Part shown: one piece after another, positions 9,202 to 17,381 of the stretch | Numbering within the stretch: position 1 is the stretch's first letter | How the letters are laid out: each line of letters begins with the position of its first letter | Source: Larkinella sp049445795 | GTDB taxonomy: Bacteria > Bacteroidota > Bacteroidia > Cytophagales > Spirosomataceae | NCBI RefSeq assembly: GCF_049445795.1 | Contig: NZ_JBMSDT010000001.1 | Location: 372,001 to 436,000 of the forward strand | Reading direction: 5' to 3' | DNA: 64,000 nt | Notes under the pieces: model-generated | Told to the model about the DNA's origin: nothing | Database searches by the model: none | What the model saw: only the letters and a program-made list of their open reading frames with translations | Position numbers and translations under genes: made by a program

Positions 9202-9543
9202 ATGATGAATCTTCGCCACACAAACTACCTGAAACCGCTTCCCCTTTCCATCACGGCGGCCTCCTCTGTGCTGCTGTTTTTTATCCCCTCAGACCAACCG
9301 TTTGATCAACAAAATGACTGGTTACGGCGAATGGCCGACACCGTGCAGCAACAATTCGGCGATCAGGTTCGGGTATTGAAAATTGACGCCGACGCCCAGG
9401 CCGACGTCCTGCGAAGTTTCCGGCTGGCCCAATTACCTGCCTTTGTGTTGGTCCGGCAGGGACAGGAAGTCTGGCGACAGGAAGGCCTCCCCGAAGCCCC
9501 CCTGTTCACGGTTTTATCCAAACGGCTTCAACGGACGGACTGA
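9202..9543 (+). CDS. Thioredoxin-fold protein lacking CxxC
   Basis: 113 residues from ATG 9202; the frame is open from 9115, but the upstream residues do not look like protein. The C-terminal half has the thioredoxin pattern: VRVLKIDADAQADVLRSFRLAQLPAFVLVRQGQEVWRQEG, with the cis-Pro loop LPAF. At the place where thioredoxins have WCGPC it reads FFIPSDQPF, so no redox cysteines remain. Such proteins can act as binding or scaffold modules. The role here is unknown. Confidence 0.7.
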   Translation: MMNLRHTNYLKPLPLSITAASSVLLFFIPSDQPFDQQNDWLRRMADTVQQQFGDQVRVLKIDADAQADVLRSFRLAQLPAFVLVRQGQEVWRQEGLPEAPLFTVLSKRLQRTD

Positions 9544-9625
9544 TTCAACAACCCGTCTGTTTTGTACGTCGTTTCCGTTGATCGTTCGATGAAACCTTCT
9601 TCTGCCATACCTTTCTTCCTGTTTT

Positions 9626-10495
9626 ATGGAAAATAACCGCTCTCCCCAACTAAAGCGTCCCCTGCAGGCTGACGTTTCCTCTGCTTCTCTTAAAAGCCTA
9701 TTCCGTTTCTTTCTGATGGCCTATGCGTTCTCATGGCTGTGCTGGTCACCCTACCTCCTGCCAGGCTTTCCGGTCTCGTGGCAAACCTCTTCGTTTTTAC
9801 ACTACCTGGGTCTGCTCGGACCGCTCGTGGCTGCGCTCTTCTGGACCGGGCGGGCCGAAAAAACCGGCTTAGGAGCTCTTTTGCGAAGCATGTTGATTCC
9901 CCGGGGATCGGCACTTTACTGGCTGGTGGTTCCGCTGCTGCCTTTCCTACTTCTCACCGGTTGCGCCTGGATCGCCACGCAAGGGCAACTTTCCACCCTC
10001 GACTGGAGCGGAATCTGGCGCTCGCACGAATTGCAGACCATTCGCCCACTGGCATTTGTCGCCCTGAATGTTTTCGTGGTCGGGTTTGGAGAAGAAACCG
10101 GTTGGCGGGGGTATGCGTTGCCGCGTCTGCAAAGCCGGTATTCAGCGCTCACCTCCACCCTGCTCCTGACCATCGGTTGGGCTATCTGGCACTGGCCGCT
10201 GTTTTTCTATGTCAATTCCGGGTATCACACGATGAATATGGCGGGGCTGTTCGGCTGGCTGATCAGTCTCGTAACCGGCGCGATTCTGTTTACCTGGCTT
10301 TTCAACAGCAGCCGGGGTAGTGTGCTGGCCTGCGCGCTTTTTCACGCCAGCATGGACATGGCATTCATGGCCGATCTGGGCAAACCGGAATTGATGAATT
10401 ACATCGGTATGGCCGTCACAGTTGGCGGAATCGCCATTGTTGTGTTTTGCAAACCGACCCATTTATCCCGCCGGACCCGCTTAACAAAACGCTGA
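9626..10495 (+). CDS. CPBP family intramembrane metalloprotease
   Basis: 289-residue polytopic membrane protein with about seven to eight hydrophobic segments. It carries the CPBP (Abi/Rce1-like) signature: EETGWRGYALPRL (EExxxR), then WAIWHWPLFFY and a later FHASMD, which provide the metal-binding Glu and His residues. In bacteria these are linked to protein maturation, bacteriocin immunity or unknown processing. The end overlaps the convergent kinase gene by 15 bases, so the two 3' ends share DNA. Confidence 0.88.
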   Translation: MENNRSPQLKRPLQADVSSASLKSLFRFFLMAYAFSWLCWSPYLLPGFPVSWQTSSFLHYLGLLGPLVAALFWTGRAEKTGLGALLRSMLIPRGSALYWLVVPLLPFLLLTGCAWIATQGQLSTLDWSGIWRSHELQTIRPLAFVALNVFVVGFGEETGWRGYALPRLQSRYSALTSTLLLTIGWAIWHWPLFFYVNSGYHTMNMAGLFGWLISLVTGAILFTWLFNSSRGSVLACALFHASMDMAFMADLGKPELMNYIGMAVTVGGIAIVVFCKPTHLSRRTRLTKR

Positions 10496-11455
10496 TCCGG
10501 CCTGTTGATTGATCCAGTTCAGCAGCCGTTCCACATCGTCTTTATGAAAAAGTTCGGTACCTGGATTCATGGTGGCGGCCGTTCCGCAGGCCACGCCGAG
10601 CCGGAGCATGTCTTCATACGACCAGCCCTGCTGAAGCGCATATACCATCCCGCCGACCATACTGTCGCCCGCACCCACCGTACTTTGCTTTTTCACGGTC
10701 GGGGCCGAAACATGCAAAATGCCGCGTCGGGTTGCGGTTTTCGATTCAGCGGCTTCTTTGGTGACCAGCAACGCCCCCGCCGGACCGAGCGAAATGGCCA
10801 TCACTTCACAGCCGCCTTTCTCCAGAATGGTCAGAGCCGCATCGTCCACCTCATCCAGTTCCAGTTTATCGACACCCACCAGCGCAGCCAGTTCGCCCAC
10901 ATTCGGTTTCAGGAGAAAAACGCCCTCATTGACAGCCTGCTTCAACGGTTCGCCGGAGGTATCGAGCACCAGCCGGGCCCCCAAATCTTTGACAATCCGG
11001 GCGATACGGGCGCAGAAATCCGTCGGTAAACCGGGCGGCAGGCTACCACTGACGACAACATATTCGACTGGGCCAGCCTGGCTGCGCAATTCCGCGAGAA
11101 TGGACTCTCCCTCGGCTTCTGTCCAGGTGGGGCCTGGCAATCCGAAACGGAACTGCTGATGCGAGCTGGTTTCGGTCACAACGAAGCTCTGCCGCGTCCA
11201 GCCACTCATGGGCAGCGTACGGTATTCAATCTGCCGTTCGGCCAGCAGTTGTTCCAACAATGCTCCCATTGCTCCACCCGACGGAAACAGGCATAACGAG
11301 CTTCCGCCCAACCGACGGAGTGCTTTTGAAACGTTGATTCCGCCCCCTCCGGCATCGTAACGGGGAGCGGCACAGCGCAGCTTATGTTCAGGCATCAGTC
11401 GGTCAACGGTGGTGCTGACATCGACAGCGGGGTTTAGCGTCAGGGTAATAATCAT
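10481..11455 (-). CDS. PfkB family kinase (1-phosphofructokinase type)
   Basis: 324 residues from ATG 11455; the open frame runs further upstream, but the family start MIITLTLNPAVDV is at this ATG. Ribokinase fold with the early GGGGINVSKALRRLGG substrate-binding motif and the C-terminal TVGAGDSMVGG motif holding the catalytic Asp. The N-terminus is closest to 1-phosphofructokinase, tagatose-6-phosphate kinase and the 6-phosphofructokinase 2 branch. It lies third in a minus-strand run USP - SDR - kinase. A PfkB gene next to a universal stress protein gene is also known from the mycobacterial DosR dormancy regulon, which supports a stress role by analogy only. Confidence 0.88.
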   Translation of the reverse strand: MIITLTLNPAVDVSTTVDRLMPEHKLRCAAPRYDAGGGGINVSKALRRLGGSSLCLFPSGGAMGALLEQLLAERQIEYRTLPMSGWTRQSFVVTETSSHQQFRFGLPGPTWTEAEGESILAELRSQAGPVEYVVVSGSLPPGLPTDFCARIARIVKDLGARLVLDTSGEPLKQAVNEGVFLLKPNVGELAALVGVDKLELDEVDDAALTILEKGGCEVMAISLGPAGALLVTKEAAESKTATRRGILHVSAPTVKKQSTVGAGDSMVGGMVYALQQGWSYEDMLRLGVACGTAATMNPGTELFHKDDVERLLNWINQQAGSAFC

Positions 11456-11567
11456 GGATAGGAGAATCGGTTGCGGGTAAAATAAACGACAAAAAAACAG
11501 TTGGACAAACCAAAGGGGGTAATTCCCGCCAGTTTGCCCAACTTCTGTGCAAATTCCTGAAACCGCT

Positions 11568-12323
11568 TTACCGAGCCAGGTAACCGCCATCTACCGGATA
11601 ATACGAACCGGTGACAAACGACGCTTTTTCGGACGACAGCCAGATCACGAGTTCAGCCACTTCCTCGGCCTTGCCAAGCCGCCCAATTGGATGCAAACCA
11701 ATCAGCATGGTTTTGACTTCCTCCGGCAAGCTGCCCAGCAGGGGCGTGTCAATGTAGGCCGGACCCACGGCATTGATCCGGATGCCGCGGGCCGCATACT
11801 CGATGGCGGCCGTTTGCGTCAGCCCTACCACACCGTGCTTGGCGGCTACATACCCCGGCGACTGTACCGTACCGACCTGTCCCAGAATCGACGCCATGTT
11901 GATGATCGAGCCAGGGCGGTTTTGCGACAGCATCACTTCCAGTTCGTATTTCAGGCAATAAAAAACACTATTGAGATTGATGTTAATGATTCTTTGCCAA
12001 CCTTCCAGCGAATAATCCCCCGTCAGGTTCAATTCTCCACCGATTCCGGCGTTGTTGCAGGCCATATCGAGCCCACCAAAGGCCGCGACGGTTTCGGCCA
12101 CCAGTTGTTGGCATTGGGCTGGATCGCCCACATTGGCTTTGAAAAACCGGGCCGAACCACCGGCACCGGTTATGTCCGCAACGACTTGCTGTCCGAGGGT
12201 TTCGTTGACATCCGAAACCATGACACTAGCCCCTTGCTGCGCATATAAAACCGCAATGGCTTTGCCAATTCCGGAAGCCGCTCCGGTCACCAGGGCTACT
12301 TTCCCCGCTAAGTCCTTTTCCAT
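11568..12323 (-). CDS. SDR family oxidoreductase
   Basis: 251 residues from the ATG of MEKDLAGKVALV; a possible start four codons upstream is less likely. Classical short-chain dehydrogenase: VTGAASGIGKA cofactor loop (TGxxxGIG), NNAG, a Ser in the SIINMASILG strand, catalytic YVAAKHG (YxxxK) and the C-terminal VTGSYYPVDGG. These features match glucose 1-dehydrogenase/3-oxoacyl-reductase-like SDRs using NAD(P)H. It lies between a USP gene and a PfkB kinase gene on the same strand, probably one transcript. Confidence 0.9.
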   Translation of the reverse strand: MEKDLAGKVALVTGAASGIGKAIAVLYAQQGASVMVSDVNETLGQQVVADITGAGGSARFFKANVGDPAQCQQLVAETVAAFGGLDMACNNAGIGGELNLTGDYSLEGWQRIININLNSVFYCLKYELEVMLSQNRPGSIINMASILGQVGTVQSPGYVAAKHGVVGLTQTAAIEYAARGIRINAVGPAYIDTPLLGSLPEEVKTMLIGLHPIGRLGKAEEVAELVIWLSSEKASFVTGSYYPVDGGYLAR

Positions 12324-12358
12324 CGTATGAATCACTATTACTTATTTTACCTGAATAC

Positions 12359-13186
12359 CTAAGCACGCATGATCAAAACCGGGATACTCGAATGGTTCAG
12401 CACGTCCTCGGCGACACTCCCCCGGATCCAGTGTTGCAGACCCTTATGTCCGTGTGTGTAGAGCACAATCAGGTCCGCTTTTACCTCGTCGGCGTAACGC
12501 AGAATACCGGCGGGAACGCTCCGATCCAGCCAGATTTTCAGCGTATACTGACCGATTCCTTTCGCCAGCGCAAACTCGTCCATCCATTCCCGGATGCCAT
12601 CGGGTTGCCGCGCATCGGTTGGCGTTAGCACGTAGACAAAGTGTTGCAGCCCCTGGTCGGTCAACCGGAACGGGGAAGGGTGAAATTTCTTAAGCCGTTC
12701 GTCGATATCAATTCCGCAAATAACCGTTTCAGGTTGAAAATGTTCAATTGGTTGCTTGATCACCAGCACCGGGCAATGGGCATACCGAACGATGAGTTCC
12801 GCCGTGGAACCTTCCACCCACTCAGCCAGCCCTGAGGCTCCTTTCGAAGCCAGTACGATCAGGTCGGCGGGTTGTTCGTTGATACACCGAATCAGGCCAT
12901 CGAGGCTGCTGCCCAGCGTTGTTTTGATCGTTACGCCGGTGTAGGCGGGATTGTTCGCCAGTTTCTCGATAGCTTCCCGGGCCTTCTGGTACGTGTCCTC
13001 ATAGTGCTCGGCCATGACCATCGAGTATTCGGGCGTAAAGTCCCCGGCGGGTTGTGGAATCAATGGGTAGACAACCGTATGGAGTAAAATAATTTCAGCT
13101 CCATAGGTACGGGCCAGCCCAACGGCTACAGCTAGCGCGTTGGTTGTCATTGGGCTAAGGTCAGTCGGTACCAGAATCGTTTTCAT
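12359..13186 (-). CDS. Universal stress protein, tandem UspA domains
   Basis: 275 residues from the ATG of MKTILVPTDLS (13186); ten upstream codons in the same frame are probably not translated. Two UspA folds in tandem: the first (1-150) ends with GSTAELIVRYAHCPVLVI, the second with the ATP-loop-like GSVAEDVLNHSSIPVLIM. Both have the G-S-x-A signature of nucleotide-binding USPs. USPs support survival under stress, often energy or oxygen limitation. It is the first gene of a minus-strand set with SDR and PfkB; a palindrome (13325-13340) lies about 140 bases upstream. Confidence 0.9.
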   Translation of the reverse strand: MKTILVPTDLSPMTTNALAVAVGLARTYGAEIILLHTVVYPLIPQPAGDFTPEYSMVMAEHYEDTYQKAREAIEKLANNPAYTGVTIKTTLGSSLDGLIRCINEQPADLIVLASKGASGLAEWVEGSTAELIVRYAHCPVLVIKQPIEHFQPETVICGIDIDERLKKFHPSPFRLTDQGLQHFVYVLTPTDARQPDGIREWMDEFALAKGIGQYTLKIWLDRSVPAGILRYADEVKADLIVLYTHGHKGLQHWIRGSVAEDVLNHSSIPVLIMRA

Positions 13187-13677
13187 GCGTAACATGCGTT
13201 TGGTTAGACAGAACAAATCAACTCAAAACCGTCTTTTTCGGCCATGACGGCCCACAGGCAGCCACCTGAGTGTTATCAGCAAACCGAAGCGGTTTCTGCT
13301 TTTCTGACAAAAATCAAAGACGTATATGACTTTCGTCATAGTGGGTCGGCTGCTCAATGGTTAGCTTGCTGTCGTTTTCCGCCCCCGGCTGCTGATTTAC
13401 GCCTTCATTGCCCGGCACCGATCCAGAAGTTAAACCCCTTCGGCCTTACTGGCCCTACGACGATAAAGTGTGCGTAAACGTGTGATGGCTGAAGCGCCCG
13501 TTGGGAACCTCGGTTCTCAACGGGTTAATTTTTGATCCAATGCATAATCATTGTCGAATAGTGAAGAACCTCCTTTTTTCCACCCCCGCTTCTTTTATTC
13601 TGGCTAGCAGACACAAGTAGAGAGAAGTAAAAGTCTCTCTCTTATTTTTCGTTATGAGGACCTTCTTTCATACTCAT
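13187..13677 (+). other. 491-base region without a convincing gene
   Basis: No ORF here has protein-like composition. It contains the palindrome at 13325-13340 and a strong hairpin at 13497-13524: CCCGTTGGGAACC opposite GGTTCTCAACGGG, with one G-T wobble and a very tight loop, followed by TTAATTTTTG. The hairpin looks like a plus-strand terminator, although no plus-strand gene is recognised before it, so a short untranslated RNA is possible. Confidence 0.4.
13325..13340. promoter_or_regulatory. Palindrome, possible Crp/Fnr-family site
   Basis: TATGAC-TTTC-GTCATA: perfect 6-base arms around a 4-base centre, the geometry of Crp/Fnr-type operators. It lies upstream of the first USP gene (start 13186). 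The regulator is not known. Confidence 0.4.
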
Positions 13678-14082
13678 TCAATTGATTAAGTTATTTCCGG
13701 AATCGTTTGTGTGCATCATCGCGATTTGCTCCCCTTTACGATTCTGTTGCCGCAACGACCAGTGTTTGGTATGTTCCAGATCATCCCAGGTATAACCGGT
13801 TTTGCGCAACACCTCGACCCGCAGTCCGAAAAGGTAATGAAACGTCGTTTCGAACGAACTCACCGACATATCCGGATCGATGGCCAACCAGCGAAGTTCG
13901 CCCAGGGGCCGTCCAAGGGTGTTCATCATCAATTCCTTTTCGGCTCCTTCGAGTGGGCGGCCATACGGGCTGTACAACTGTAATTTCAGAAAAGGAAAAT
14001 GCCGCTGAAACGTCAGATTCAGGTGGTTGGCCGTTAGCAGGGACGAGATCACGAAGGGTTTCATCGCCGGTGGAAAGGTCAT
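13678..14082 (-). CDS. Hypothetical protein coupled to universal stress protein
   Basis: 134 residues, no signal peptide, no recognised domain. Its start codon overlaps the stop of the upstream USP gene in an ATGA arrangement (14079-14082), which strongly supports translation and coupling. The protein contains a YSPYGRPLEGAEKELMMN segment and a Trp/His-rich C-terminal third. It may assist the stress protein, but no function can be assigned. Confidence 0.78.
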   Translation of the reverse strand: MTFPPAMKPFVISSLLTANHLNLTFQRHFPFLKLQLYSPYGRPLEGAEKELMMNTLGRPLGELRWLAIDPDMSVSSFETTFHYLFGLRVEVLRKTGYTWDDLEHTKHWSLRQQNRKGEQIAMMHTNDSGNNLIN

Positions 14083-14900
14083 GATACCAGCGCTAACACC
14101 GGAACATCCGATTGGCGGGCAATCTGCTGGGTATTGCTTTCCAGAATGGAAAACAGGAAGCGATTATGCTCTTTCGGTAACATGATTACCAGATCGGCCC
14201 GGTTCTCTGCCGTAAAAAGCCGAATGGTTTCGGCCAGGTCGTCGCCCTCAATCACTGATAGTGTATGCGCCCGGTATCTCAGCAAATTACGAACGCTCCG
14301 GGCAGTCTGTTGGATGACCAGATCATCGCCTTTCGAACTAACACACAAGAAGTTCAGAACCGCATTGAAACGGTCGGCAAAGCGCAACACCCCATCCAGC
14401 GCCGTAGCCTCCAGGGGCTGGCTCAAATCAAGGGCAACCACTACATTTTTGAACGCGACAAACCGGGCTGCGGGCGGAATGAGCAGCAATGGAACCGGTG
14501 TCCGTACGATCATCTCTGTCGCCTGGCTCCCAAAATACTGCACACTGGACGAATTAGCCCCGGCAGTTCCCATCACCAGCAGATCCGCTTTTTGTTCTAC
14601 CGCCACGGCTGCGATGGTTTGCTGGGTGCTACCCTGCCGGGCCATGACCGTGATGGTCACCTGTCCACCGGACGCCTGCTTCATCCGGTCGCGCAACCGG
14701 TAAAGCCGACGTCGGGCGTTCACCTTATTTTTTTCTTCCATCGGCGTAAAAACCGCCTGCAGAGGAGCTAGACGAAGCGGATGCTGGTAGACATGGAGCA
14801 ACACCAGTCGGGCCTGGAGCAACTCGGCCAGTTGAAGCGCAAAGTCGGAAGCGGGTTTTGCATTCCGCGAAAAATCGGTTGCTAACAAAATGGTTTTCAT
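14079..14900 (-). CDS. Universal stress protein, tandem UspA domains
   Basis: 273 residues with two UspA-like halves. The N-terminus MKTILLATDFSRNAKPASDFALQL is typical; GTAGANSSSVQYFGSQATEMIVRTPVPLLLI closes the first domain with the nucleotide-loop pattern. The second half (FKNVVVALDLSQP onward) is more diverged and ends SNTQQIARQSDVPVLAL, lacking a clear G-x-G. It is followed by a coupled hypothetical gene and preceded, 69 bases upstream, by the FixH-like gene, so the three probably form a minus-strand operon. Confidence 0.88.
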   Translation of the reverse strand: MKTILLATDFSRNAKPASDFALQLAELLQARLVLLHVYQHPLRLAPLQAVFTPMEEKNKVNARRRLYRLRDRMKQASGGQVTITVMARQGSTQQTIAAVAVEQKADLLVMGTAGANSSSVQYFGSQATEMIVRTPVPLLLIPPAARFVAFKNVVVALDLSQPLEATALDGVLRFADRFNAVLNFLCVSSKGDDLVIQQTARSVRNLLRYRAHTLSVIEGDDLAETIRLFTAENRADLVIMLPKEHNRFLFSILESNTQQIARQSDVPVLALVS

Positions 14901-14969
14901 CGAAAACTGGATTAAATCGTGTAGAAAGAATTCGTGTGTTGAAGGGTTCGTGCCGGTTAAAAACCGGGT

Positions 14970-15215
14970 TTACAGAACGTTAATATCTTTTTCGGTCCAG
15001 TAATGGCTCTTTCCATCCCACCAGTTCAACATGACCTTCCAAAGACCCTGGCTCAACTGACGGGTCGAGACCACCTGCCGGGCGCGTTGGTTCGGCCGAA
15101 CGACCAGGTGGATTTCCGATTCAGGTGCCGATCGTTTCTGAAAGGTCAATTCTGCCTTCATAAAAGACTCGGGCAAGACAAAGGCCAGTTGCTGGCAGGT
15201 AGGTTCGAAAGTCAT
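14970..15215 (-). CDS. FixH-like protein lacking the membrane anchor
   Basis: 81 residues from an ATG at 15215; the frame stays open to 15332, but the extra residues do not resemble the family. The segment LAFVLPESFMKAELTFQKR, then VVSTRQLSQGLWKVMLNWW and SHYWTEKDINV, follows the C-terminal half of FixH, which has the order IxFxRPS, G-x-W and Y-x-x-E. FixH normally has an N-terminal membrane helix and about 145 residues and takes part in maturing cbb3-type cytochrome oxidase. Here the helix is absent and the RPSD motif has become KRSA, so this is a diverged or truncated relative. Start and identity are uncertain. Confidence 0.6.
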   Translation of the reverse strand: MTFEPTCQQLAFVLPESFMKAELTFQKRSAPESEIHLVVRPNQRARQVVSTRQLSQGLWKVMLNWWDGKSHYWTEKDINVL

Positions 15216-15297
15216 AGCGGTATGGGTTACAAGGAGAACGGAAACAAAAGTACGCCTGCCCAAGCGTTCCGACACTGACAACACTTCGTTAACAACC

Positions 15298-15309
15298 TGA
15301 TATAGATCA
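15298..15309. promoter_or_regulatory. Fnr-like palindrome
   Basis: TGAT-ATAG-ATCA matches the core and 4-base spacing of the classical Fnr box (TTGAT-N4-ATCAA), lacking only the outer T/A pair. It lies between the FixH-like gene (start 15215, minus) and the flavoprotein gene (start 15401, plus), so it could control both. Confidence 0.5.
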
Positions 15310-15354
15310 CTTTTCACCGAAACAAATCGCATTCTACCAGAGTCTGCCAGGCCA

Positions 15355-15362
15355 TAATTTTG
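15355..15362 (+). promoter_or_regulatory. Bacteroidota -7 element
   Basis: TAATTTTG matches TAnnTTTG exactly and lies 39 bases before the ATG at 15401. No good -33 TTTG is visible. Confidence 0.45.
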
Positions 15363-15400
15363 GCAAGCGGTTTTATCACACCTGACCGCTTTCCGAAACC

Positions 15401-15856
15401 ATGTTAACCGAACTCTCTACCGAAATCATCGATTCCATGCTGGTCAATCAGCGCTACGGACGCCTGGCCTGTGCCGCCGACGACCGGATTCTGGTTGAGC
15501 CGATGATGTATTATTACGACGGGAACGCCATCTGGGGACTCACCCGGGAAGGCACCAAAACCCAGCTCCTGCGGAAGAATCCCCGCGTTGCGTTTGAGAT
15601 CGACGAGATCCTGCGTCCGGGTGTCTGGCGGAGTGTGGTAATCGAGGGCATCTTTGAAGAATTACACGACGATGACCGGGATTATGCCCTGTATTTGCTG
15701 AAGCACCATAAAATTCCGGTCTTCGCCGACGAAAAACTGGGCTATCCGGGCGAAATAGCCCCTCCCGATTTTAAGGTGGTTTACCCGGTGGTGTACCGCA
15801 TTCAGATTAAGCAAAAAACTGGTCGAGCCTATACGCATCAGCTCTTTGACAATTAA
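15401..15856 (+). CDS. Pyridoxamine 5'-phosphate oxidase family protein
   Basis: 151 residues with a split-barrel FMN-binding fold, like the NimA/Rv-type flavin- or F420-binding proteins rather than true PdxH. Visible features are the start TEIIDSMLVNQRYGRLACA, the strand ILVEPMMYYYDGNAIWGLT, the loop EGTKTQLLRKNPRVAFEID and the strand WRSVVIEGIFEEL. Such proteins often reduce or bind small redox cofactors and are common in anaerobic or dormancy regulons. It is divergent from the FixH-USP block with an Fnr-like site between, which agrees with that setting. Confidence 0.88.
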   Translation: MLTELSTEIIDSMLVNQRYGRLACAADDRILVEPMMYYYDGNAIWGLTREGTKTQLLRKNPRVAFEIDEILRPGVWRSVVIEGIFEELHDDDRDYALYLLKHHKIPVFADEKLGYPGEIAPPDFKVVYPVVYRIQIKQKTGRAYTHQLFDN

Positions 15857-15894
15857 CCTGGGTTGCGCAGGACATATATAAAAACCGAAAAACC

Positions 15895-16584
15895 ATGAGA
15901 CGAGTCGCCCAATTCATTTTACTGGCTGGAGGCCTGTTTTTTTTCGGCTCTTTGACGTGGGCTCAATCGGTCCGGGGCAGCCTCGGTATCTTTCAGTTAG
16001 GCTACCTGAATGCGCCCCAGGCGGGGATGGCGGCTCAGTCGTTCGCTCCCGACTGGTTTCCCCGCCTAAACGATCATTTCGTCTACAGTGGTGCCGAAGG
16101 GTGGTTTCGGATGAACCGGATCATGCTGGGTGTTTCGGCCTCGGCCCTGAACGCCCGGACGGTTTCGGCCCGGCAAACCCGGTTGCAACGCGTCGGCGGT
16201 CTGGGCCAGATTAAAGCCGGTTATGTGCTGTTTGACAACCGCCGTTGGCTGCTCTATTCAGCCATCGGACAAGGGTTTTCGTCGGCGATGGTAACCCTTC
16301 AGCAACCGGATAATGACCCCATCACCTGGATGCTGTCCAGCCACACTACCGATTTTTCCATTCAAATCCAGAAGCGGTTTGCGGCCAAAAATTCGCCGAA
16401 AACCAACAAAATCCGGGGCCTGTGGATGGGGTTGCGGCTCGGTTATCTGGCGAGTGCCAAATCCGCCCTCTGGCAAACCATCCCGGATGCGAGCCCTCCC
16501 GTTATTAAACCCGCCTACGCCCTGAATGGCTTTTATGCCACGCTCACCCTTGGCGGTGGACGATTTCAGTACAAAACCCCTTAA
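15895..16584 (+). CDS. Predicted outer-membrane beta-barrel protein
   Basis: 229 residues. Signal peptide to WAQS (about residue 25). The rest is a series of amphipathic strands with aromatic girdles (VRGSLGIFQLGYL, LGQIKAGYVLF, LLYSAIGQGF, MGLRLGYLAS, YATLTLGGGRFQY), as in small 8-10-stranded outer-membrane barrels. No family is recognised. Separated by 38 bases from the flavoprotein gene and 12 bases from the next membrane-protein gene, so it may be part of a plus-strand operon. Confidence 0.72.
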   Translation: MRRVAQFILLAGGLFFFGSLTWAQSVRGSLGIFQLGYLNAPQAGMAAQSFAPDWFPRLNDHFVYSGAEGWFRMNRIMLGVSASALNARTVSARQTRLQRVGGLGQIKAGYVLFDNRRWLLYSAIGQGFSSAMVTLQQPDNDPITWMLSSHTTDFSIQIQKRFAAKNSPKTNKIRGLWMGLRLGYLASAKSALWQTIPDASPPVIKPAYALNGFYATLTLGGGRFQYKTP

Positions 16585-16596
16585 CGCCTTTCAGCC

Positions 16597-17127
16597 ATGT
16601 TTTTCTCCCTGACGTTTTTCTGGACTGCGTACGCCATCGCTAATGCAGTGTTTCTGTTCAGCATTTGGAGCAGCGGCCGTTGGCCCCGGCTCACCCGGCT
16701 GTTTTTCCTGCTGCTGTTTGCCTGGGCCGCCTGGTTCAATGCGTCGACGGCCCTCGACTCGCCCTGGGTTTATCAGGACTATGCCGATACGGCGGTTCCG
16801 CTCTATCAACGGTTTATTTTGGGTCCTTTTGCCTCCATCATCAAACCGATGATTCTGACTATTGCGGCCGGGCAGGCCCTGATTGCCCTTTCGATGCTGC
16901 TAAAGGGCGACCTCTTCCGGCTGGGCTGCTGGGACGGGGCGGTTTTTGGCCTGGCGATTGCTCCCCTGGGCTGGTATGCGGCTTTTCCGGCTACCGTGCT
17001 GATGGCCATTGCCTTTTACCGGCTTCAGAAAAATCACGACAATACGTATCTGTGGCAACCTAAGCCCGGAAAACCGTCCCGTTTGCAACCGGCAAAACCC
17101 ACCACGGCCGAATCGATTCAACCCTAG
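16597..17127 (+). CDS. Hypothetical four-helix membrane protein
   Basis: 176 residues with four hydrophobic spans (about 2-22, 28-47, 74-103 and 118-147) and a basic, proline-rich C-terminal tail. Ends of helices contain several Trp. It does not match a family I can name. It starts 12 bases after the barrel gene and is probably cotranscribed. Confidence 0.75.
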   Translation: MFFSLTFFWTAYAIANAVFLFSIWSSGRWPRLTRLFFLLLFAWAAWFNASTALDSPWVYQDYADTAVPLYQRFILGPFASIIKPMILTIAAGQALIALSMLLKGDLFRLGCWDGAVFGLAIAPLGWYAAFPATVLMAIAFYRLQKNHDNTYLWQPKPGKPSRLQPAKPTTAESIQP

Positions 17128-17138
17128 TCCTTGGCGGA

Positions 17139-17372
17139 GTGTATCCTCCCGATGACGCTTTTGGCCCCAATGCCAGGGCAGTCGTCGATGCTGACAATCG
17201 GACAAATTACGGCGCTCCTGCCAATCCAGACATCCTCACCAAACCGGATGGGTCTGGCTTATTCCAATCCACTGACTCCGTTGCCACTCAATGCCTGTTT
17301 CTGGCTTCCGACGAGGCTGCTACCCTGACCGGCGCTGCGCTGTCCATCGACGGCGGTCGGTTGGCTCAGTAG
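17139..17372 (+). pseudogene. C-terminal remnant of an SDR dehydrogenase
   Basis: The last 29 codons read ATQCLFLASDEAATLTGAA followed by LSIDGG, the standard end of a classical SDR (the SSDxAxxxTG...DGG region). No Rossmann loop or YxxxK is upstream; residues before it (YPPDDAFGPNARAV...) do not belong to an SDR. The remnant therefore marks an old deletion or recombination point. An ATG at 17139 makes it formally an ORF, but it cannot be an enzyme. Confidence 0.7.
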
Positions 17373-17381
17373 GCTGTTTAG

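Noticed and set aside
13244..13477. 77-codon plus-strand ORF before the orphan hairpin
   Set aside because: Composition (Pro, Cys, Gln rich) is not protein-like and there is no recognisable domain or partner.
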